From an uncultured archaeon (lineage in GTDB: Archaea; Nanobdellota; Nanobdellia; Pacearchaeales; GW2011-AR1): a DNA stretch of 44,490 nucleotides. The DNA lies in NCBI GenBank assembly GCA_903873955.1, contig CAIQQL010000116.1, forward strand, positions 1 to 44,490. Reading direction: 5' to 3'. The notes beneath the pieces are model-generated. The model worked only from the letters and a program-made list of their open reading frames with translations, did not search any database and was not told where the DNA came from. A program made the translations under genes and the position numbers. This document shows, piece after piece, positions 8,545 to 16,187 of this stretch (the first letter of the stretch is position 1; the number at the start of each line of letters is the position of its first letter).

Positions 8545-9705
8545 ATGAACAAAACATTAACTTCCTTACTTCTTGCAGGACTTGCGGGTCTGACCGGTTG
8601 CACTACTGCAAATTATGAAGTGAAAGACTCCACTAGCCTACCAAAACAGACTATCCAAGGATTTACAGCGATGGCCAACAGGCCTGTCAGCACCAACTAT
8701 CAAGCGTTAGTGCAGCAATCCACTCCATATACGAATATTGCAACTCTTGCAGACAGATACGGCAGATTACCTTCCCAGAAGGTTGATGTCTACTTTGCAA
8801 CCCAAGGAAGCACCAATCGACCCTCTTTAGAAACATTAAATACCACCGGACCTGCCAATGCTGCCCTTCCTGTCGTACAAAGACTCGAACAAAACATCAC
8901 TAATTATGCACAAGTGTTTAGCTTTACATTAGGTAATGCTGATCGAACTTCCTTTGTAGGTTCACAATCTGCCAACAATCAACTTTCCAATGAATCGGGG
9001 CTTTTAGGAATTGACTCCTATTATAATCCGGGCACCAATGGCACCAAAGGAAAATTCTTCATCCAGGTAAATGAAGTCGATGGATTAAAGGGAGTGCATG
9101 AAAACAAGCATTATAATGTCAGTGTCACATTTGGTAAAGATGCCATCAGGGCAAGGAAAACTCGAAAAGATGGATTGATTATCCTTCGCACACTCACTGA
9201 ATCAGCCTCAGCATATGGTGCTGCAGGACTTGGCGGACCAATCGGTCCAGCCGCTGGAGCCATTGTTGATGGGACCTGGAGTTATTTTGAAGGAAGAAAC
9301 GCCCCAAAAGGTAACAACTTATCCCAAGGCCGATGGTATGCTGATGGTCTTGAAAAAAGCGTCTCAGACACTTTAGCGATATTGAACCAGACTAAAGATA
9401 GAGGAGCAAATGACATCATTGTCGTCCCCTATGATCATGGAACCGGCGTCATTTATGCAAAAGATGCAAGCAATATTCGCGTCGCACCTAATAAGGCTAC
9501 CTTTGAGACCACTCAAGCAGGAGCAAATATCCTGAGCTCATACTTATTTAGCGCCATAAAGGCAGCAGCCACCATGGGCAGCGCAGAAGCTATCGATTCA
9601 AATTTTGAGGATGAGTCTTCACCAGGCCAGTCTAATTTCTCCCCAGTCATCAATGGCACTCCTAACTTCAACGGAAATGGTTCCGGAAGCCCAGACGGAC
9701 AATAA
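8545..9705 (+). CDS. Putative lipoprotein of the envelope cassette
   Basis: 386 aa. The N-terminus MNKTLTSLLLAGLAGLTGC is a lipoprotein signal with a lipobox-like LTGC; Cys19 would be the lipidated residue. The mature part has no family I recognise. It contains a Gly/Ala-rich stretch (GAAGLGGPIGPAAGAIVDG, about residues 226-244) that could insert into or lie on a membrane, and a polar Asn/Ser/Gly-rich C-terminus. It begins 4 nt after the preceding stop and ends 7 nt before the next start, which marks an operon. An extracytoplasmic location is inferred from the signal. Confidence 0.75.
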   Translation: MNKTLTSLLLAGLAGLTGCTTANYEVKDSTSLPKQTIQGFTAMANRPVSTNYQALVQQSTPYTNIATLADRYGRLPSQKVDVYFATQGSTNRPSLETLNTTGPANAALPVVQRLEQNITNYAQVFSFTLGNADRTSFVGSQSANNQLSNESGLLGIDSYYNPGTNGTKGKFFIQVNEVDGLKGVHENKHYNVSVTFGKDAIRARKTRKDGLIILRTLTESASAYGAAGLGGPIGPAAGAIVDGTWSYFEGRNAPKGNNLSQGRWYADGLEKSVSDTLAILNQTKDRGANDIIVVPYDHGTGVIYAKDASNIRVAPNKATFETTQAGANILSSYLFSAIKAAATMGSAEAIDSNFEDESSPGQSNFSPVINGTPNFNGNGSGSPDGQ

Positions 9706-9712
9706 GACCCAC

Positions 9713-11542
9713 ATGAAAAAAACCTTCGCAGTTTTGGCAAGCGTATTGTTTTGCTTACTTCTTGCTGCAGGCGTACAGGCATATACCGTAACTCAAAGTT
9801 ATACCACTCGAGAAGGTGTCATCAATACCGATGGTTCCTTGACCACGATGCTTCGAGCAATCTATGGCGCTCAAGCCATGGGTTTTAGTTGCATTGACGC
9901 TAGCTGCCAGTCATTAGGTGCTGTTCTTTGGAATGGCCAGGCTCTTTCCCCTGATGCAAACAACTTGATCACTGCAGTCTATCCTACACAAGGCATGTAT
10001 GCTCTCATTTTTTTTAAAGATGGATATATCCCTTACCGATATAGATTAAACGCCTCTTCATCTGACGGACAAAACGCAATCGCCCCATTAGACTTTGCTT
10101 ATCTTGCCAAAAAAAGTATCTGTGAATCAAACATTTCCCATTATTCGGTGACCAAGACTGGACAATCTCTGCATGTAACCATGCAAGCACTTGCACCAGT
10201 AGCACTTAGGAATGCCTCCTTGACTGTCCCTTCTGCCCTTGCGAACAGTTATTCTACCAGTGTCACCACAACCCTCTCGCTCATCGGACCTTCAAGCTCC
10301 AACACGACTCAAACATTAAAAATCCCCTTCTCAGGAAGCTCAGATTTTAGTTTCGATCTTTCAAATCTTGCTGCAGGAGATTACACAGTAGTACTTACCA
10401 CCACCTCAAATGATGCGATGTGCCTTACTACCCTTCCTCAAAGCGTGACCACCACCATCCATATTGAACCAATCCCAGTACTTTCTCTGCAGATCATCAG
10501 CCCTCAACAAGGCAAAGTCTACACTTCCACTAATCTGACAGTAAACCTCAATGCCACGAATGCAAATACAGTCTCCTATTCAGTCAATGGAGGAACATAT
10601 CAAGCTTACACCGCTCCTCTCGTTGTCAGCTTCAGGGAAGGCGCAAATACCCTTTCTGCCAAAGCAACCGACCTTGCTGGAAACATGGTCTCTCAACAAG
10701 TCCAGTTCACCGTCAATACCAGCAGCCATCATGCTCCAGCAACTGTAACAAACCTACATGCAGTGATGATTGGGACAAATTTCATCCATTGGAGATGGAC
10801 CAACCCAACTGACGCAGACTTCAAAGAGGCAATCGTCTATCTCAACGGAATCAACGTCGCCAACACCAGCACAGGAACCTATCCTGCAGACAATCTTGCC
10901 CAGAACACCAGTTATACACTCACCGTCAACACAGTAAATTTTGCTGGCGATGTCAATAGAGTCAATGTCAGCGATACAGAAACCACCGGCTCCGAAAATA
11001 TTGTAGATACTACCCCTCCAGGCGCAGTCACCAATCTTACCCTGGTAGCAAAGGACACTTCAAGCTTGAGCTGGAGATGGACCAACCCAACTGACGCAGA
11101 CTTCAAAGCCGTTTTGATTTATCTTAATGGAACCAATGTAGCAAACACCACAAATTCATATTACAATGCATTAGGGTTACTTTCAAACACCACCTACACG
11201 CTCACCTTGCATACGATTGATGCCTCTGGAAACATCAACACCACAGATGTCACGGATACAGAAACCACCCAAAGCAGCACAGTCCCAATAGTTACCCCAG
11301 TCCACCATTATTCTGATGATTCTTCCACTCCACGTGAGGTCCTTAATTTTTCAACAGATGTAAATCCTCGTATCAATACACCAGCAGTCTATGATGATGG
11401 AGACGCAACTGTAGCTCTTAACAATAAAACGGCTACCCTCTCTCCAAACAATCCACTCAATACGCCTCTTCTTTACCTGTTAGGTGCCGGTTGCATCCTG
11501 CTCCTTATCCTGGTACTTCTGGTCCTATTATTAAAGAGATAA
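9713..11542 (+). CDS. Surface protein with Ig/FN3-like repeats and C-terminal anchor
   Basis: 609 aa from ATG 9713, where a signal peptide begins (MKKTFAVLASVLFCLLLAAG, likely cleaved after VQA). The longer frame from 9605 would overlap the lipoprotein gene and bury the signal, so it was rejected. Domains in order: an N-terminal unknown region with cysteines, a beta-rich region, an Ig-like domain (about 262-340, starting ISPQQGKVY), and two fibronectin-III-like repeats (about 342-430 and 438-525). Both FN3 repeats contain WRWTNPTDADFK. A Thr/Ser-rich stalk and a C-terminal transmembrane helix before LLLKR complete it. This is the layout of a cell-surface adhesin or S-layer-associated protein. 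It is the third gene of the cassette. Confidence 0.85.
   Translation: MKKTFAVLASVLFCLLLAAGVQAYTVTQSYTTREGVINTDGSLTTMLRAIYGAQAMGFSCIDASCQSLGAVLWNGQALSPDANNLITAVYPTQGMYALIFFKDGYIPYRYRLNASSSDGQNAIAPLDFAYLAKKSICESNISHYSVTKTGQSLHVTMQALAPVALRNASLTVPSALANSYSTSVTTTLSLIGPSSSNTTQTLKIPFSGSSDFSFDLSNLAAGDYTVVLTTTSNDAMCLTTLPQSVTTTIHIEPIPVLSLQIISPQQGKVYTSTNLTVNLNATNANTVSYSVNGGTYQAYTAPLVVSFREGANTLSAKATDLAGNMVSQQVQFTVNTSSHHAPATVTNLHAVMIGTNFIHWRWTNPTDADFKEAIVYLNGINVANTSTGTYPADNLAQNTSYTLTVNTVNFAGDVNRVNVSDTETTGSENIVDTTPPGAVTNLTLVAKDTSSLSWRWTNPTDADFKAVLIYLNGTNVANTTNSYYNALGLLSNTTYTLTLHTIDASGNINTTDVTDTETTQSSTVPIVTPVHHYSDDSSTPREVLNFSTDVNPRINTPAVYDDGDATVALNNKTATLSPNNPLNTPLLYLLGAGCILLLILVLLVLLLKR
10790..10826 (+). repeat. 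37-nt direct repeat, copy 1 (FN3 repeat 1)
   Basis: The 37 bases encoding the end of the W-R-W-T-N-P-T-D-A-D-F-K block are identical at 10790-10826 and 11072-11108, 282 bp apart, in the same frame. This indicates recent duplication or gene conversion of the FN3 unit, since the flanking parts of the two repeats differ. Confidence 0.9.
11072..11108 (+). repeat. 37-nt direct repeat, copy 2 (FN3 repeat 2)
   Basis: Second identical copy of the 37-nt segment at 10790-10826, inside the second fibronectin-III-like domain of the surface protein. Confidence 0.9.
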
Positions 11543-12157
11543 TCACCCAAAAAGAATTCTTGCGTCAACTACCCACGCATGTTCATCTGTCACCATCAAG
11601 GGATTGATGTCAAGTTCTGCAATGGAAGGATTGCCTGTTGCAAATGAGGAAAGTAAAAGAAGATTCTTTTCAATCAACTTCAGGGAATCTTTCTTGTTTT
11701 TTAACACAGCACTATAACGAAGGTCCAGGATCATCTCCTTGGCATCAGCCTTGGTGATGGGCAGGACCCTGAAAGAGACATCCTTCTCCTCTTCAACCTT
11801 GCTTCCGCCTTTGCCTAGCATGATGACCATACCGAACTCAGGTGTCTTGTTTATTCCAAGGATCAATTCATCACCCTTGACCATCTCCTGGACAGTCACT
11901 CCTTCATATCCCTCAAATTTCCTGAACTGCTCCACAACTTCTTTTGCCTGAGCGATAGTCTGGACGCCCAAAACCACACCTCCCTGCTTTTTTTTATGGA
12001 TTATCTTCTGGGAAAGGATCTTCATCGCCCAAGGAAATGACAACCGGTCCATCAACAGCGTTATCTCTTTTGATGCGACAATCACTGCACGTTTCACAAC
12101 ATCAAAACCTTCTTTTTCCAGAACATCCTCTGCCTCTTTTTCGGTAAACATGCGCAT
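11543..12157 (-). CDS. ADP-forming acyl-CoA synthetase, beta (ATP-grasp) subunit
   Basis: 204 aa from ATG 12157; ATG 12151 is the alternative. The ATP-grasp core resembles the beta subunit of archaeal ADP-forming acetate/acyl-CoA synthetases, which make ATP from acyl-CoA, ADP and phosphate. Evidence is VQEMVKGDELILGI, then MLGKGG, KDVSFRVLPITKADAKEMI and the C-terminal AELDINPLMV. The longer frame from 12325 runs through the divergent alpha gene and was rejected. The shared TATA element at 12175-12186 sits about 24 bp from 12157, implying a leaderless message. The alpha subunit gene is divergent, separated by under 50 bp, and surely encodes the partner. Acid specificity cannot be told. Confidence 0.9.
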   Translation of the reverse strand: MRMFTEKEAEDVLEKEGFDVVKRAVIVASKEITLLMDRLSFPWAMKILSQKIIHKKKQGGVVLGVQTIAQAKEVVEQFRKFEGYEGVTVQEMVKGDELILGINKTPEFGMVIMLGKGGSKVEEEKDVSFRVLPITKADAKEMILDLRYSAVLKNKKDSLKLIEKNLLLLSSFATGNPSIAELDINPLMVTDEHAWVVDARILFG

Positions 12158-12174
12158 AATGCCGATACAAAATC

Positions 12175-12186
12175 TATTTATATATA
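12175..12186. promoter_or_regulatory. Shared bidirectional TATA element
   Basis: TATTTATATATA lies between two divergent genes. Its centre (about 12181) is 23 bp from the alpha-subunit ATG (12204, plus) and 24 bp from the beta-subunit ATG (12157, minus). TATA-like readings exist on both strands, so one element could set two leaderless starts for the two halves of one enzyme. Confidence 0.65.
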
Positions 12187-12203
12187 CCTTTCTAAAATTG
12201 ACC

Positions 12204-13484
12204 ATGAAAGAGTTCTTCAAACCTGAAAGTATAGCCGTCATCGGCGCTTCTGAGGAAGAGAAGAAAGTGGGAGGCATCCTAGTCAAGAAACTCAAGCAGT
12301 TCCCTGGAAAGCTCATCCCCATCAATCCTCACCATGCCTCCATCCAAGGCCTGAAAGCTTACGCTAGCATCCTCCAGTATCCCGAAAAGATAGACCTTGC
12401 GATCATTGCCGTGCCTTCCTTTGCAGTCACTTCCCTCCTTGAAGAATGCGGAAAGAAAAAGGTGCGCCAGGCAATCATCATCAGCGCAGGTTTTTCTGAA
12501 GATGGCCATCGTGAAGAGGAAGACAGGCTTGTCGCCCTGGCAAAAAGCCTGGACATACGCCTGCTAGGGCCTAATTGTTTCGGGGTATGCAATCCCTCCT
12601 ATCATCTTGATGCTACCTTCTCAGCATCATCACCCCAGGAAGGTTCGCTCGCATTCATCAGTCAAAGCGGGGCGCTCTGGAGTTTCATCTCAGATTTCTC
12701 CGTCGGTAAGTTTGGATTCTCTGGATTTGCCAGTTTAGGGAATATGGCAGACATAGAATTCGCAGATTGTATCGACTATTTTTCCCATGACAAAAAAACA
12801 AAGGCGATTGTCCTGTACATCGAGAAGCTTAAGGATGGAAAAAAGTTCCTGGAAGTCTGCCGTAAGTGCAAGAAACCCCTCTTTGCCGTAAAAGCCGGAA
12901 GCTCTGCAGTGGGCAGCAAAGCGGCAGTAAGCCATACAGGAAGTCTTGCAACGGATTTTGCAGTCTACCAAGGAGTATTCAAGCAAGCCAAGGTCACTTT
13001 ATGTGAAACACTTGAAGAGGCATTTAGTCTAGCCTCAAACAGGCAACTCCTTCCAGCAACAACAAAACGGTGGCCGTTAACACCTGGTGAAAAAGTCTTC
13101 CTTATCACCAATGCAGGAGGTGCTGGAGCTCTTGCTTCAGACTATCTCTCTAATGCCGGATTCAGGGTGGAAAAACCAGAAGACCTCAAAAATCCCTGGG
13201 ACATACTAGGAACCGCTTCAGCCAAAGAGTATGGTCTTGCCCTTGAACGCATCAGCAAGATGAAAGAATTTGACCGCATAGGAATCATCATAACTCCCCA
13301 AAGCATGACTGACCTGGAAGGCATTGCCCAAGAGATCATCAATGCAAGAAAAAATGGAGCCCCTCCACTTTTTGTGTTATTCCTTGGCGGAGCACACATG
13401 CATACCCTTAAAGAACGGCTGGAAAGAGCAGGTATTTTGTGTCATACCAGCCTAGCAGAGTTCAAACGGGCGATACAACCTTGA
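12204..13484 (+). CDS. ADP-forming acyl-CoA synthetase, alpha subunit
   Basis: 426 aa from ATG 12204. The N-terminal CoA-binding Rossmann domain begins FKPESIAVIGASEEEKKVGG (abridged: PESIAVIGAS). Two succinyl-CoA-ligase-like domains follow, with LGPNCFGVCNP and ISQSGALWS near residues 115-160. The phosphohistidine loop is AVSHTGSLATDFAVYQG, whose His (about 252) would carry the phosphate. A C-terminal ligase domain has ITNAGGAGALASDYL. This fits the alpha subunit of archaeal ADP-forming acetyl/acyl-CoA synthetase. The start is fixed by the shared TATA box; the longer frame from 12150 would start upstream of the predicted transcript. The beta subunit is divergent next door. Confidence 0.93.
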   Translation: MKEFFKPESIAVIGASEEEKKVGGILVKKLKQFPGKLIPINPHHASIQGLKAYASILQYPEKIDLAIIAVPSFAVTSLLEECGKKKVRQAIIISAGFSEDGHREEEDRLVALAKSLDIRLLGPNCFGVCNPSYHLDATFSASSPQEGSLAFISQSGALWSFISDFSVGKFGFSGFASLGNMADIEFADCIDYFSHDKKTKAIVLYIEKLKDGKKFLEVCRKCKKPLFAVKAGSSAVGSKAAVSHTGSLATDFAVYQGVFKQAKVTLCETLEEAFSLASNRQLLPATTKRWPLTPGEKVFLITNAGGAGALASDYLSNAGFRVEKPEDLKNPWDILGTASAKEYGLALERISKMKEFDRIGIIITPQSMTDLEGIAQEIINARKNGAPPLFVLFLGGAHMHTLKERLERAGILCHTSLAEFKRAIQP

Positions 13485-13731
13485 AAAAATAAGGATCAGT
13501 CCCATGATTTTGCAGGAACAGGCAAATTTTGAGGTCAAAAACCCAAAAAAAAGAAACATTTAAATATCCCAGTTTGTTTTGGCTATCATAGAAAGAAGTT
13601 AAATAAGTTAACTATTAGTTATATTAACTCATATTCACGTCCGTGTTGGACATCGTACAACATACTTTCTTTCTTAATCGAGAATAATAGTATTCTCAGC
13701 AATGACCCTAAAAGGGTTGGAAAAAACATAC
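13485..13731 (+). promoter_or_regulatory. dnaG promoter and structured leader
   Basis: The TATA box ATTTAAATA lies about 13558-13566, giving a predicted start near 13590 and, unusually for this window, a leader of about 140 nt. The leader holds three possible hairpins: GTCC/GGAC around GTGTT (about 13640-13652), GAGAATA/TATTCTC around ATAG (13680-13697), and ACCCT/AGGGT around AAA (13705-13717). The last ends just before the dnaG start. Nothing else is evident in this gap. Confidence 0.5.
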
Positions 13732-14904
13732 ATGGCAAAAGTAGCACCAGTTTCAATAAAGTACATGGTACATGCATCCTTCAAAGCAGAAGGACCACTT
13801 GAAAAGCCAGATGTCATTGGTGCCATATTTGGTCAGACTGAAGGTCTTTTAGGGTCCGAGCTTGAGATGCGCGAACTTCAAAAAGAAGGCAAGATTGGGC
13901 GCATTGAAGTCAATCTTGAGATGGTTGATGGGAAAAGCATTGGAGATATCCAAGTCCCAACTGCCCTTGATAAGTCAGAAACAACCATCATTGCCGCAGC
14001 ACTTGAGACCATAGACAGAATTGGTCCTACTGAAGCTAGTATCCAGGTCACCAAGATTGAGGATGTACGAGGCAGCAAGAGAGATTTCATCATTGAACGT
14101 GCTAAAAAGTTGCTTGAAGGCATTGATGGCAGCAGCGATTTCAATGATATCAGCAAGACCTTAAAGGAAGAGTCTAGGGCTGAAAAGATCCAAGAGTATG
14201 GTCCTGAACGCTTACCTGCTGGAGACCTTAGTGGCCCTGAAGTCATTGTTGTTGAAGGTAGAGCAGACGTAGTCAATCTCCTTAAAAATAGAGTGAATAA
14301 TGTCATAGGTATGAATGGAACCAAGCTTCCAGCTGAAATCGCCAAACTTGGCGCCACAAAGGAGATAACACTCTTCGTTGATGGCGACCGTGGCGGAAAG
14401 CTTATCGCCCGAAATGTCATCGACAATGCAAAGATTGCAGCTGTCGCAATGGCTCCTGATGGCAAGGAAGTCGAAGAACTTACTGGAAAAGAAATTCTCA
14501 TGGCACTTCGAAAGAAGACCACCGTCGGGGAATTCTTGCGCAAGCTCAAATATGGTGATGATGATCTTTCTGCACCAGAAGCACCTTCCAGTGTTGAAGT
14601 CTCAGCCCCCACTGCAGCATCTATCGCAGAAGCCAAAGAATCCATGAAAAAGGCCTATGAGAAGATAAAAGGCACCAAAAATGCTGCACTCTTAGACAAT
14701 AGTTTTGACATCATCCAGAAAGTAAGCCCACGGGAGGTCCCAAGATCATTACGAGAATCAAAGAAAAAAGTCTATGCTGTCCTTATTGATGGCATCGCGG
14801 TTTCAACAACCGTCTCTGCCTGTGATGAGTCAGGCGTCGCATTCCTTGGAGCCACTAATTTTTCAGGTGTTGACGGGGCAAAAGTCAATCTTGTCAGCCT
14901 TTAA
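13732..14904 (+). CDS. dnaG: Archaeal DnaG-type primase / exosome-associated TOPRIM protein
   Basis: 390 aa from ATG 13732; an upstream ATG at 13702 would add ten unconserved residues. The N-terminus AKVAPVSIKYMVHASF and AIFGQTEGLLG are characteristic of archaeal DnaG. The TOPRIM domain has the metal-binding Glu in VIVVEGRADV (Glu about 175) and DGDRGG (Asp217, Asp219). The C-terminal part (YAVLIDGIAVSTTVSACDESG) is the conserved archaeal extension. The protein is associated with the RNA exosome in archaea and has primase-like activity in some species. The gene has a long structured leader and no co-directional partner. It marks the boundary between housekeeping genes and the accessory region to its right. 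Confidence 0.95.
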   Translation: MAKVAPVSIKYMVHASFKAEGPLEKPDVIGAIFGQTEGLLGSELEMRELQKEGKIGRIEVNLEMVDGKSIGDIQVPTALDKSETTIIAAALETIDRIGPTEASIQVTKIEDVRGSKRDFIIERAKKLLEGIDGSSDFNDISKTLKEESRAEKIQEYGPERLPAGDLSGPEVIVVEGRADVVNLLKNRVNNVIGMNGTKLPAEIAKLGATKEITLFVDGDRGGKLIARNVIDNAKIAAVAMAPDGKEVEELTGKEILMALRKKTTVGEFLRKLKYGDDDLSAPEAPSSVEVSAPTAASIAEAKESMKKAYEKIKGTKNAALLDNSFDIIQKVSPREVPRSLRESKKKVYAVLIDGIAVSTTVSACDESGVAFLGATNFSGVDGAKVNLVSL

Positions 14905-15038
14905 TCTTACATTCAGTCATTAATTAACCGCATCATTTAAACAACATACTTTTCAAATATTTTTCTATACTCTCCAGACAATCATGCACCTACAATACTT
15001 CAGTTCAATCATCGAAATCATGTCAATGTAACTATATA

Positions 15039-15065
15039 GTGACAACATAACGAAAGATTTAAATA
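15039..15065 (+). promoter_or_regulatory. Promoter of the structured ncRNA unit
   Basis: The TATA box TTTAAATA (15058-15065) has a BRE-like CGAAAG just before it and GTGACAAC (15039-15046) 11 nt further upstream, the same arrangement as at 6832-6857. No convincing start codon or coding frame follows at leaderless or short-leader distance. The predicted start is about 15088-15090. Confidence 0.7.
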
Positions 15066-15207
15066 GTCTTTATACCTTAGTTAATTAATCACCTCTTTTC
15101 CCAGAGGGGGACGCTGAGTTCATCTATTTATAGCGGACTTTGCCTCCCCTTCATGGGTTTTAATCACTTTCACCTCACTTCATACTCATCAACACCAAAG
15201 TGTTATT

Positions 15208-15228
15208 CCCCTCTAGAATGGGGCACGA
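15208..15228 (+). repeat. Hairpin motif copy 1
   Basis: Stem CCCC/GGGG, loop TCTAGAAT, tail CACGA. Distance from this loop to the next is 88 nt. Confidence 0.75.
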
Positions 15229-15255
15229 AACACGCTTGTTTTCTCTCAAGGAGAA

Positions 15256-15280
15256 CCCTAAAAAGTTGCTCCCTAAAAAG
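15256..15280 (+). repeat. 10-nt direct repeat pair inside the ncRNA
   Basis: CCCTAAAAAG occurs at 15256-15265 and again at 15271-15280, separated by 5 nt, between hairpin copies 1 and 2. It may be an unpaired linker or a protein-binding site. Confidence 0.6.
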
Positions 15281-15295
15281 AATGGATGTATACCT

Positions 15296-15316
15296 CCCGT
15301 CTAAATTCGGGCACGA
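15296..15316 (+). repeat. Hairpin motif copy 2
   Basis: Stem CCCG/CGGG, loop TCTAAATT, tail CACGA. Distance to the next loop is 117 nt. Confidence 0.75.
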
Positions 15317-15412
15317 AATACACCAATGCTTGCAGCACCTGCAAGAACTCTGGGAAGAGTACACGAGAGAAAAAAGGTGTTGGTGGGTTCATACTCAACG
15401 AGGGGGGTCATT

Positions 15413-15433
15413 CTGATCTAGATTTCAGCACGA
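15413..15433 (+). repeat. Hairpin motif copy 3
   Basis: Stem CTGA/TCAG, loop TCTAGATT, tail CACGA. Distance to the next loop is 53 nt. This stem differs from copy 1 at three of four pairs, with pairing kept. Confidence 0.75.
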
Positions 15434-15465
15434 GACTCCCTTCAGAGGCACTTTTGCGCGGAAAT

Positions 15466-15486
15466 CCTATCTAAACTTAGGCACGA
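15466..15486 (+). repeat. Hairpin motif copy 4
   Basis: Stem CCTA/TAGG, loop TCTAAACT, tail CACGA. Last of the four copies. Confidence 0.75.
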
Positions 15487-15600
15487 TTCGCCAAAATGCC
15501 CAGAGGTCCATCAGTAGCTGGAGGAGCGGCAAAGCCATAACCTCCTGGCCTGAATGCAGGGAAATTTTAATAATGACCCTGCAGGACACCTGGAAACTTC

Positions 15601-15804
15601 TTATCACTATTCAGCCAGAATCAATTAGACGAAAGAGTTAAAAGCAGGACAACTCCCTATCTTTAAGATGGAACGTTCTTTTGTTTCTATTGGGCCCTCT
15701 CCTCGCGGTAAATCCAAGGGTGTTCGGCATCCTTTCCCCAATATTTCACGCATATATTTATACAAAAGTCCTGGAGACTCCTTCTAGAGGACGTTTAAAC
15801 TCTC
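15601..15804 (+). promoter_or_regulatory. Gap between ncRNA and gene 15805, with its promoter
   Basis: This interval holds short palindromes (ATCTTTAAGAT near 15659, GAACGTTC near 15671) followed by a T-rich TTCTTTTGTTTCT (about 15675-15688) that could terminate the upstream RNA. A TATA box ATATTTATAC at 15753-15762 would start transcription near 15784-15788, about 20 nt before the ATG at 15805. AGAGG at 15786-15790 could be a weak ribosome-binding site. I see no gene in it. Confidence 0.45.
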
Positions 15805-16113
15805 ATGGCCTCCCCACCCCGAATACTTGAATGTAAACCTTTTGGCGAGGAGGGTAAATATCTTATGACGGTTGAATATCTTGTTCCTTCCGGTAAAATG
15901 TTTAGAAAGCCAACAATCACCAAAAGCCAGTTTTACGGTACAGGCATCCTATGGTATAATTACCCGGCAGGGTCTTGCTTACCAGAGAGACTAGAACAGA
16001 TTCTGACCGGCCTGTTTTTCGAGGCCCTTAAAAATGAACGATTCAGGAATGCCCAGGCCATAGAGCCAGGTTCAATTATTCATACACCTGTTTCTTCAGG
16101 CTACCCTGCTTAA
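15805..16113 (+). CDS. Small hypothetical protein
   Basis: 102 aa with no family I recognise. The N-terminal half looks like a beta-rich fold (ILECKPFG, KYLMTVEYLVPSGK, then an FYGTGILWYNYPAG segment). An amphipathic helix follows (PERLEQILTGLFFEALKNERFRN, about residues 60-82). There is no signal peptide or membrane segment, so it is probably cytoplasmic. It has its own promoter downstream of the structured RNA and ends facing the convergent gene at 16188-16508. Being the first protein gene after the RNA it could be functionally linked to it, but nothing in the sequence shows this. Confidence 0.6.
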   Translation: MASPPRILECKPFGEEGKYLMTVEYLVPSGKMFRKPTITKSQFYGTGILWYNYPAGSCLPERLEQILTGLFFEALKNERFRNAQAIEPGSIIHTPVSSGYPA

Positions 16114-16187
16114 GCAGAGGTTTTCTGTTTTTTAGGCATCTCCTCAAAGATCAGATGCCAGAATGTCAAAAAATAGAGGCGCTTTGT

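Larger units (their letters stand above)
15088..15600 (+). ncRNA. Putative structured non-coding RNA with four covarying hairpins
   Basis: About 510 nt downstream of a good promoter, without credible coding sequence. Four copies of one hairpin occur at about 15208-15228, 15296-15316, 15413-15433 and 15466-15486. Each is a 4-bp stem, an 8-nt loop of consensus TCTARAHT, then CACGA. The stems are CCCC/GGGG, CCCG/CGGG, CTGA/TCAG and CCTA/TAGG: the sequence changes, the pairing is kept. Other hairpins fit the same strand: 15092-15107 (CCTCT/AGAGG), 15191-15204 (AACAC/GTGTT), 15241-15255 (TTCTC/GAGAA), 15329-15345 (CTTGCA/TGCAAG), 15347-15360 (ACTCT/AGAGT with GNRA-type loop GGGA), 15520-15545 (GGAGG/CCTCC with inner GGC/GCC) and 15555-15583 (TGCAGGG/CCCTGCA). 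The 3' end is uncertain; the last strong hairpin ends at 15583. It matches no RNA family I know. Confidence 0.7.

Noticed and set aside
15153..15474. Two overlapping open frames (87 and 62 codons) across the ncRNA region
   Set aside because: They have no ribosome-binding site or promoter spacing, unusual Cys/Ser/His-rich composition, and they run straight through the covarying hairpins. The structure explains the sequence better than a protein.
15208..15486. Possible CRISPR array
   Set aside because: The repeated units are only about 21 nt, their stems differ, spacing is irregular (88, 117, 53 nt) and no cas genes are present.
15088..15800. RNase P RNA, SRP RNA or rRNA fragment
   Set aside because: I looked for the conserved core motifs of these RNAs and saw none; the four repeated hairpins do not belong to any of them. 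A covariance-model search would settle it.
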